From assembly GCA_030620035.1 (NCBI GenBank), contig JAUXAE010000031.1:1-10333 (forward strand): 10,333 bases of DNA, given 5' to 3'. This DNA is from Dehalococcoidales bacterium (GTDB taxonomy: Bacteria > Chloroflexota > Dehalococcoidia > Dehalococcoidales > JAUXAE01). The notes beneath the pieces are model-generated. The model was not told the origin of the DNA. It searched no databases and was given only the letters and a program-made list of their open reading frames with translations. The position numbers and the translations under genes were made by a program. Below, piece by piece: positions 6,921-10,333 of this stretch. The stretch's first letter is position 1. Every line of letters starts with the position of its first letter.

Positions 6921-7535
6921 TTGGATATAAGCTGTATTGTTCTTGCTGGTGGCCAGGGCCTGCGCCTTGGGCGTAACAAAGCATTAGAGACCATTGATGG
7001 TAAGAGTCTGATTCAGCGGGTAGTATCAAGCCTTAGTTTCTTTGATAGTGAAATCATTGTCGTTACTGGGGCCGAGAGGATTCCCCTAGGGCTTGCTGGC
7101 TACTCCAAGCTGAGGATAATAGCTGACGCCTATCCTGGCAAAAGCCCCCTGGTTGGCATCTACAGCGGCTTGTTGGCCTCGGATTCGTTCTATAACCTTG
7201 TTGTTGCCTGTGATATGCCCTTTCTGAACCGGGCCCTGCTGACCTATATGGCCCGGCTGTCAGCCGGCTTTGATGTCGTCCTTCCCCGGTTGGGTGATAG
7301 GGTTGAACCACTGCACGCTGTCTATTCAAAGGGCTGCCTTGAGGCCATAGAAGGGATGTTTGGGCAGGGTAGTTTTAGTGTTAACCAGCTCTTAAACCTG
7401 GTTAGGGTAAGGTATCTAGAGGCCGAGGAGATTAGTCGGTTTGACCCGGAACGCTTAAGCTTTTTCAATATCAATACTGAAGCTGATTTGAGGATGGCTA
7501 GGGACATGGCTAAGAAGGATAGGAGCCGGGTTTAG
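6921..7535 (+). CDS. mobA: Molybdenum cofactor guanylyltransferase MobA
   Basis: Cytoplasmic enzyme that joins GMP from GTP to molybdopterin cofactor, producing the guanine dinucleotide form used by DMSO-reductase-family enzymes such as formate-dehydrogenase-like and respiratory complexes. The GTP-binding N-terminus LAGGQGLRLGRNKAL (8-22) is the classic signature. SPLVGI, VACDMPFL, EPLHAVY and the terminal FFNINTEADL also match MobA. The length (204 aa) is normal. The start must be the TTG at 6921: the codon just before it is an in-frame TAA, and any later start would cut into the nucleotide loop. No convincing Shine-Dalgarno is seen, so expression may be weak or coupled. It follows pepA after 96 bases that show no gene or clear terminator. 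Confidence 0.92.
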   Translation: MDISCIVLAGGQGLRLGRNKALETIDGKSLIQRVVSSLSFFDSEIIVVTGAERIPLGLAGYSKLRIIADAYPGKSPLVGIYSGLLASDSFYNLVVACDMPFLNRALLTYMARLSAGFDVVLPRLGDRVEPLHAVYSKGCLEAIEGMFGQGSFSVNQLLNLVRVRYLEAEEISRFDPERLSFFNINTEADLRMARDMAKKDRSRV

Positions 7536-7579
7536 TTTTTGCTGACAGGGATGACAAATATGGCGGTGAGGAGTAAGAT

Positions 7580-8311
7580 TTGATATTTGATACCTCTGAG
7601 TTTATCTTTAAGGCACCAACAGCCATATCCCGGGCGCGGCGCGTTCTCATTAAACCCAGCGCCTATTACTCGGTGTCATATCCGGTGACTACCAGCCGGG
7701 ACATGCTGTCATTAATCATAGATGGCATCAGGCAGATTAGCGATGCCGATATCATCCTGCTTGAGGGCACCCCCGGGGGTGGCCCCATCCACCCGATATA
7801 TCAGGTCCTGGGTTACGATTTCCCCAGGGTGTTAACACTGGATGTCAAGGACTGCATCTGGGTTGAGGTGGATAATCCACTACCCAAGCCCCTGGCGGTG
7901 CCCACTTTTTGGGTGCCTAATGTCATCCTTTCCAGCGACTACTTAATAAGCGTCGCCCCGCTAAAGGTGGTTGGCAGCCGGGGCCACCTGAGCATAATGA
8001 ACCTGCTGTCGCTACTTCCCAGCAGCAAGTATGATGATGGCGCCGAAGGGGGCTGGGGATTGCTGTACAGCCTGGGGATAGATAAGGTGCTGGCCGACCT
8101 CTATTTTACCCTACCCTTTGACCTGGGGATTATAGAGGCTCGCCAGAGGTTCACCAGCCGCGGTGACCCTATTCATGGTGAGGTTGACGAGTGCGGCAAG
8201 GTATTCCTTGGTGAACCCTTTGAGGTTGATAGTGAGGTTTCTGAGACGCTGGCTATAAAGACAGATTACCTTGACCTGATTAGCCAAGCCAAGGTGGGCT
8301 TTGAAGGCTAA
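7580..8311 (+). CDS. DUF362-like protein
   Basis: The N-terminal part resembles the DUF362 family, with RVLIKPSAYY (21-30) followed by a TTS at 37-39, a glycine-rich loop EGTPGGGP (62-69) and a late DLGIIEA (181-187). DUF362 proteins are often annotated as iron-sulfur proteins, but this one (243 aa) has only two cysteines (92 and 205) and no ferredoxin domain, so it cannot bind a [4Fe-4S] cluster by itself in the usual way. Biochemical role is unknown. The TTG start is chosen because an in-frame TAA lies two codons upstream and GAGGAG precedes it by 6 bases. It follows mobA by 44 bases and ends 23 bases from the converging acylphosphatase gene. Confidence 0.7.
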   Translation: MIFDTSEFIFKAPTAISRARRVLIKPSAYYSVSYPVTTSRDMLSLIIDGIRQISDADIILLEGTPGGGPIHPIYQVLGYDFPRVLTLDVKDCIWVEVDNPLPKPLAVPTFWVPNVILSSDYLISVAPLKVVGSRGHLSIMNLLSLLPSSKYDDGAEGGWGLLYSLGIDKVLADLYFTLPFDLGIIEARQRFTSRGDPIHGEVDECGKVFLGEPFEVDSEVSETLAIKTDYLDLISQAKVGFEG

Positions 8312-8334
8312 GGGCAGTTGCCTATAGAAGTAGT

Positions 8335-8616
8335 TTAATACCTTATGCTGAACCGGGGGTATTTCCCGGTATAATCAGACCAGCTAGTTTCTAATTTGGC
8401 CACTTCAGCTCCGGGTGGTCCCATCTTGAGATGCTCAGTTAGCTCCTGTAATCTCCCCTTGTCTCCTTCAGCCAGAACCTCAACGGCGCCACCGGGCAGG
8501 TTACGCACGAAGCCGGTTAGGCCTAGCTCTCGGGCTCGCCTCAAGGTGAAGTCGCGGAAGAAGACACCCTGTACCTGACCATAGACCGTCACCTGAATTG
8601 AGGCTAAGTCAGACAT
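8335..8616 (-). CDS. acyP: Acylphosphatase
   Basis: Small cytoplasmic enzyme (93 aa, usual size about 90-100) that hydrolyses acyl phosphates such as carbamoyl or acetyl phosphate. The phosphate-binding loop with its catalytic arginine is seen in QVQGVFFRDF (14-23, Arg21) and the catalytic asparagine in GFVRN (Asn39). The next block, GGAVEVLAEG (42-51), is also typical. Its ATG has a modest site, AAGGT, 8 bases upstream. That site begins on the last base of the stop codon of the small basic protein gene, so the two are probably translationally coupled. Last gene of the rnc operon. Confidence 0.95.
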   Translation of the reverse strand: MSDLASIQVTVYGQVQGVFFRDFTLRRARELGLTGFVRNLPGGAVEVLAEGDKGRLQELTEHLKMGPPGAEVAKLETSWSDYTGKYPRFSIRY

Positions 8617-8627
8617 GGCTGCTTACC

Positions 8628-8789
8628 TTACTGAGATGGGCCTGTCGCCTCTTCTTCTGTTTTCCTTTTTCTCTTCTTCCTGGCTATTTCAACAGTCATT
8701 GGCGGTGGTAGAATATCAGTTACTGATGCCTTCTTGGCACCCTTTTTCGGCTTCTTGGTTTCATGGTGTCTAAAATCTCGTCTTCCCAT
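8628..8789 (-). CDS. 53-residue lysine/arginine-rich small protein
   Basis: Complete short frame with a good ribosome site (GAGGTG, about 5 bases before the ATG). The protein begins MGRRDFRHHETKKPKK and continues with more lysines, has a short less polar centre (VTDILPPPMTVEIA, 23-36), a basic run RKKRKRK (37-43) and an acidic EEE near the end. Such composition points to nucleic-acid or ribosome binding, or to disorder, but no known family can be assigned with certainty. It lies between rnc (58 bases upstream) and acyP (11 bases downstream) on one strand, which suggests co-expression with RNase III. The ribosome site, spacing and lack of any competing gene are the reasons for calling it real. 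Confidence 0.7.
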   Translation of the reverse strand: MGRRDFRHHETKKPKKGAKKASVTDILPPPMTVEIARKKRKRKTEEEATGPSQ

Positions 8790-8847
8790 GCGACACCTCT
8801 ATTCTTGGATATTGAGGTAACAGTAGCTTTAAGTTTAGCAAACAGGG

Positions 8848-9549
8848 CTAATCAAGTAAAGTCGGCCTTAGTTTTTCTAGGGCCAGGCGGGCGGCCTCGG
8901 TCTCGGCCTCTTTCTTGCTTCTACCCGAACCCCTTGCCAGCAGGTCATCACCGACCCTAACCTCGGCGGTAAAGTGCCGGTTGTGCTCTGGTCCGCTGGC
9001 CTCTACAATATGGTAGCTGGGTGTTACCTGCTGCCTGGCCTGAATTAGTTCCTGAAGTTGTGATTTATAGTCAATCCCTGCCCCCTGGCTGGCTAGTTTC
9101 TCAAGCTCATTACTGAATAACCTCTTGATGAAATCCCGGGTGGTGGTTATTCCCTGGTCAAGATAGATAGCGGCGATTACTGCCTCCAGAGCACCGGCCA
9201 GGTTGGCCGGCTTGGACCGCCCACCGCTGGCCTCCTCACCCCGGCCCATGTAGAGGTAGTCACCAAGCCTGATATTTAGGGCCACCCGGGCCAGGGTATG
9301 GCGGCGAACCAGAAAAGAGCGGAACCTGGTCAGCTCTCCTTCAGGAGAGTCGGCAAAGTCTTGATATAGCTGGCGGGCAAATATCAGGCCTAAAACGGCA
9401 TCGCCCAAAAATTCCAATCTTTCATTTGAGGTCGGGGCAAGTTCCGGGTTTTCATTAATATAGGAGCTGTGGACTAGGGCTTGTTCCAGCAGGGACGGCT
9501 CCTTGAAGTGGACACCAAGGGCTTTTTGTAGGGCAGCCGAATTAGCCAA
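8848..9549 (-). CDS. rnc: Ribonuclease III
   Basis: Double-strand-specific endoribonuclease that matures rRNA precursors and cuts structured mRNAs. The catalytic domain has the signature ERLEFLGDAVL (43-53, with metal ligands Glu46 and Asp50) and a second site near Glu122 (ALEAVIAAIYLD). A double-stranded-RNA-binding domain fills about 160-230, ending in KKEAETEAARLALEKL. The usual second-site Asp, three residues before Glu122, is Gly119. The start chosen is the TTG at 9549, giving 233 aa: AAGGAGG stands 8 bases before it and a promoter ends just upstream. Longer in-frame starts (TTG 9606, ATG 9576) lie in or before that promoter and cannot be on the message. First gene of rnc, small basic protein, acyP. 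Confidence 0.94.
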   Translation of the reverse strand: MANSAALQKALGVHFKEPSLLEQALVHSSYINENPELAPTSNERLEFLGDAVLGLIFARQLYQDFADSPEGELTRFRSFLVRRHTLARVALNIRLGDYLYMGRGEEASGGRSKPANLAGALEAVIAAIYLDQGITTTRDFIKRLFSNELEKLASQGAGIDYKSQLQELIQARQQVTPSYHIVEASGPEHNRHFTAEVRVGDDLLARGSGRSKKEAETEAARLALEKLRPTLLD

Positions 9550-9574
9550 GGTTGTAGCCTCCTTTCTATTAAGC

Positions 9575-9603
9575 ATAGTAAACAGTCGGCCTTGACCTGT
9601 CAA
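9575..9603 (-). promoter_or_regulatory. rnc promoter
   Basis: On the minus strand TTGACA (9603-9598), a 17-bp spacer and TACTAT (9580-9575) predict a start near 9568, some 19 bases before the rnc TTG and just ahead of its ribosome site. The very short leader supports the shorter RNase III start. Confidence 0.65.
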
Positions 9604-9609
9604 CAACCC

Positions 9610-9638
9610 TTGACAACATTGGCCAAAAGTATTAGTAT
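9610..9638 (+). promoter_or_regulatory. Promoter of the 33-residue membrane peptide gene
   Basis: TTGACA (9610-9615), a 17-bp spacer and TAGTAT (9633-9638) predict a start near 9645, about 32 bases before the ATG. Its -35 box is 6 bp from the inverted -35 box of the rnc promoter, so the two face away from each other and might compete for polymerase or share a regulator. Confidence 0.6.
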
Positions 9639-9676
9639 TGTTGGCGCATTATTCGGCAGCCAAGGAGGAGAGTAAT

Positions 9677-9778
9677 ATGGGAAAGAACATTGAAGTTGCT
9701 GGCATAGTAGCGTTAATAGCAGCCCTTGCCTTTGTTGCCTTTGGCTTAGTGTATATACTGTTTGCTGGCTACTTATAG
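9677..9778 (+). CDS. 33-residue single-helix membrane peptide
   Basis: Short complete frame with a very strong ribosome site (AGGAGGAG, 6 bases before the ATG). The peptide begins MGKNIEV, then is hydrophobic from Ala8 to about Leu28 (Ala, Leu, Ile, Val, Phe) and ends FAGYL, so it should span the membrane once. It has its own promoter upstream and a hairpin terminator downstream, forming a full monocistronic unit between the rnc promoter and the tRNA gene. The family is not recognised. It could be a small membrane-protein partner, a structural peptide or a hydrophobic toxin-like peptide; no antisense RNA promoter was identified to favour the last. Confidence 0.7.
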   Translation: MGKNIEVAGIVALIAALAFVAFGLVYILFAGYL

Positions 9779-9812
9779 GCTGGCTAACAGCATTCCCCTT
9801 TCTCTCCCCGGG

Positions 9813-9842
9813 CAGTGCCTTGCCAGAAGGCACTGTGTCTTT
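9813..9842 (+). terminator. Terminator hairpin after the membrane peptide gene
   Basis: Arms CAGTGCCTT (9813-9821) and AAGGCACTG (9827-9835) form a perfect 9-bp stem with a 5-base loop, followed by a moderately T-rich tail (TGTCTTT). It lies 34 bases past the stop codon. Confidence 0.7.
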
Positions 9843-9866
9843 ATAATCCCCTCTCGTCGGGCAAGA

Positions 9867-9895
9867 TTGCCCTAGTTACGGCTTCCTGCTATAAT
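9867..9895 (+). promoter_or_regulatory. tRNA-Gln promoter
   Basis: TTGCCC (9867-9872), a 17-bp spacer and a perfect TATAAT (9890-9895) put the transcript start near 9902, four bases before the mature tRNA 5' end. Confidence 0.65.
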
Positions 9896-9905
9896 TTTAT
9901 CGTGC

Positions 9906-9979
9906 TGGGGAATAGTCTAGCGGTAGGACGCCTGGCTCTGGACCAGGTAGGCCAGGTTCGAATCCTGGTTCCCCAGCCA
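9906..9979 (+). tRNA. tRNA-Gln, anticodon CTG
   Basis: Complete cloverleaf of 74 bases. The acceptor arms TGGGGAA and TTCCCCA pair over 7 bp, the anticodon stem is CCTGG/CCAGG with loop CTCTGGA (anticodon CTG at 9938-9940, reading CAG), and the T arm is CCAGG-TTCGAAT-CCTGG. The variable region is short. The 3' CCA is encoded. A U1-A72 end pair and a CTG anticodon are typical of bacterial tRNA-Gln. Confidence 0.96.
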
Positions 9980-9983
9980 AAAT

Positions 9984-9998
9984 GGTAATAAAATTACC
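9984..9998 (-). terminator. Weak hairpin between tRNA-Gln and the HAD gene
   Basis: Arms GGTAAT (9984-9989) and ATTACC (9993-9998) with a 3-base loop. On the minus strand the stem is followed by ATTTTGG, so it could be a weak terminator for the HAD phosphatase gene; on the plus strand it follows the tRNA end but has no T-run. The stem is short and AT-rich. Confidence 0.35.
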
Positions 9999-10056
9999 CC
10001 GATTCAGCTACTCTAATTATCCAGAAGCAGTTATTCTCATTCACTGAACTGAATTA

Positions 10057-10333
10057 TCAAAGAAGGCGCACCTGGCGCAGTAAATCGTGGAAGTCAGAAA
10101 ACCCGCTACAGACAACTGGTTCGCTGCTGAGCAAATCTAGCAGATGACCCGTAGCAAATACATGGTCGGCTTGACGTGCCGCCTCGAGGTCAGAGAGCCC
10201 ATCCCCTATATAGACGACGTTATTGTCCCGTTTCTTAAGCGAACTCAGGTGCTTCCTCTTGAAGCCCTTGCTGATGATGTTACCTTCGGGGTCATAGTAG
10301 GATACGATAATGCCATCTTTGCCGAAGGAGGTT
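10057..10333 (-). CDS. HAD-family phosphatase, C-terminal part (cut by the window edge)
   Basis: An open frame enters from the right edge and runs 91 codons to a TGA at 10057. The key block is VVYIGDGLSDLEAARQADHV, the HAD motif IV (GDGxxD) that binds Mg, followed by FATGHLLDLL. A lysine-rich stretch KGFKRKHL about 15 residues earlier could supply motif III. This pattern matches the phosphoserine-phosphatase/MtnX-like branch of the superfamily, acting on small phosphorylated metabolites in the cytoplasm. The catalytic DxD motif I lies outside the window, so substrate and completeness cannot be judged. It is not a reductive dehalogenase despite the HAD name. Confidence 0.8.
   Translation of the reverse strand, partial: TSFGKDGIIVSYYDPEGNIISKGFKRKHLSSLKKRDNNVVYIGDGLSDLEAARQADHVFATGHLLDLLSSEPVVCSGFSDFHDLLRQVRLL

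Noticed and set aside
8352..8370. Stem ACCGGG/CCCGGT near the end of acyP as a terminator for the converging DUF362 gene
   Set aside because: It lies inside coding sequence and neither strand has a T-run after it, so termination is not supported.
9600..9833. 77-codon minus-strand frame over the rnc promoter and membrane peptide region
   Set aside because: It has no recognisable domain, runs antisense through a terminator hairpin and a well-supported small gene, and ends beyond the rnc promoter.
1..10333. CRISPR array, transposase, integrase or attachment-site duplication linked to rdhAB or tRNA-Gln
   Set aside because: No repeat-spacer array and no mobile-element gene or inverted-repeat ends were seen, and the 3' end of the tRNA gene was not found repeated in the window.

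Overview
The window looks like a chromosomal segment of an organohalide-respiring member of the Chloroflexota, class Dehalococcoidia (Dehalococcoides/Dehalogenimonas relatives or uncultured marine lines). The main evidence is a complete rdhA-rdhB pair: a Tat-exported, corrinoid/Fe-S reductive dehalogenase followed by its three-helix membrane anchor. Moderate GC and several TTG/GTG starts with good ribosome binding sites fit that group. The assignment rests on recognised protein motifs, not on a database search.

Left end, minus strand (about 1-1840): rdhA then rdhB, closed by a GC-rich palindrome at the window edge. The 322-bp divergent control region (1838-2159) is rich in signals. It holds a perfect-consensus promoter for rdhA (TTGACA, 16 bp, TATAAT), a 15-bp direct repeat whose upstream copy covers the -10 box, an 8+8 bp inverted repeat further upstream, a second direct repeat in the leader, and a weaker forward promoter.

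Middle, plus strand (2160-8311): six genes all in one direction. They encode an AMP-forming acyl-CoA ligase-like protein with several substituted ATP-site positions, a DegV/FakB-type fatty-acid-binding protein, a small P-loop kinase, a leucyl aminopeptidase (M17), MobA (molybdenum cofactor guanylylation) and a DUF362-like protein. The first two suggest handling of acyl chains. MobA suits an anaerobe that uses molybdopterin oxidoreductases. Gaps of 31-96 bp, with one candidate internal promoter, suggest more than one transcript.

Right part: on the minus strand, converging with the DUF362 gene, lies an rnc operon: RNase III, a 53-residue very basic protein, and acylphosphatase. The rnc promoter sits back to back with a plus-strand promoter that drives a self-contained unit for a 33-residue single-helix membrane peptide with its own terminator. 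A tRNA-Gln(CTG) gene with encoded CCA and its own promoter follows. The window ends in the C-terminal part of a HAD-family phosphatase on the minus strand.

The most interesting points are the layered control region of rdhA, the unusual second Fe-S motif of RdhA, the ligase lacking the A10 lysine, and the two very small genes near rnc.
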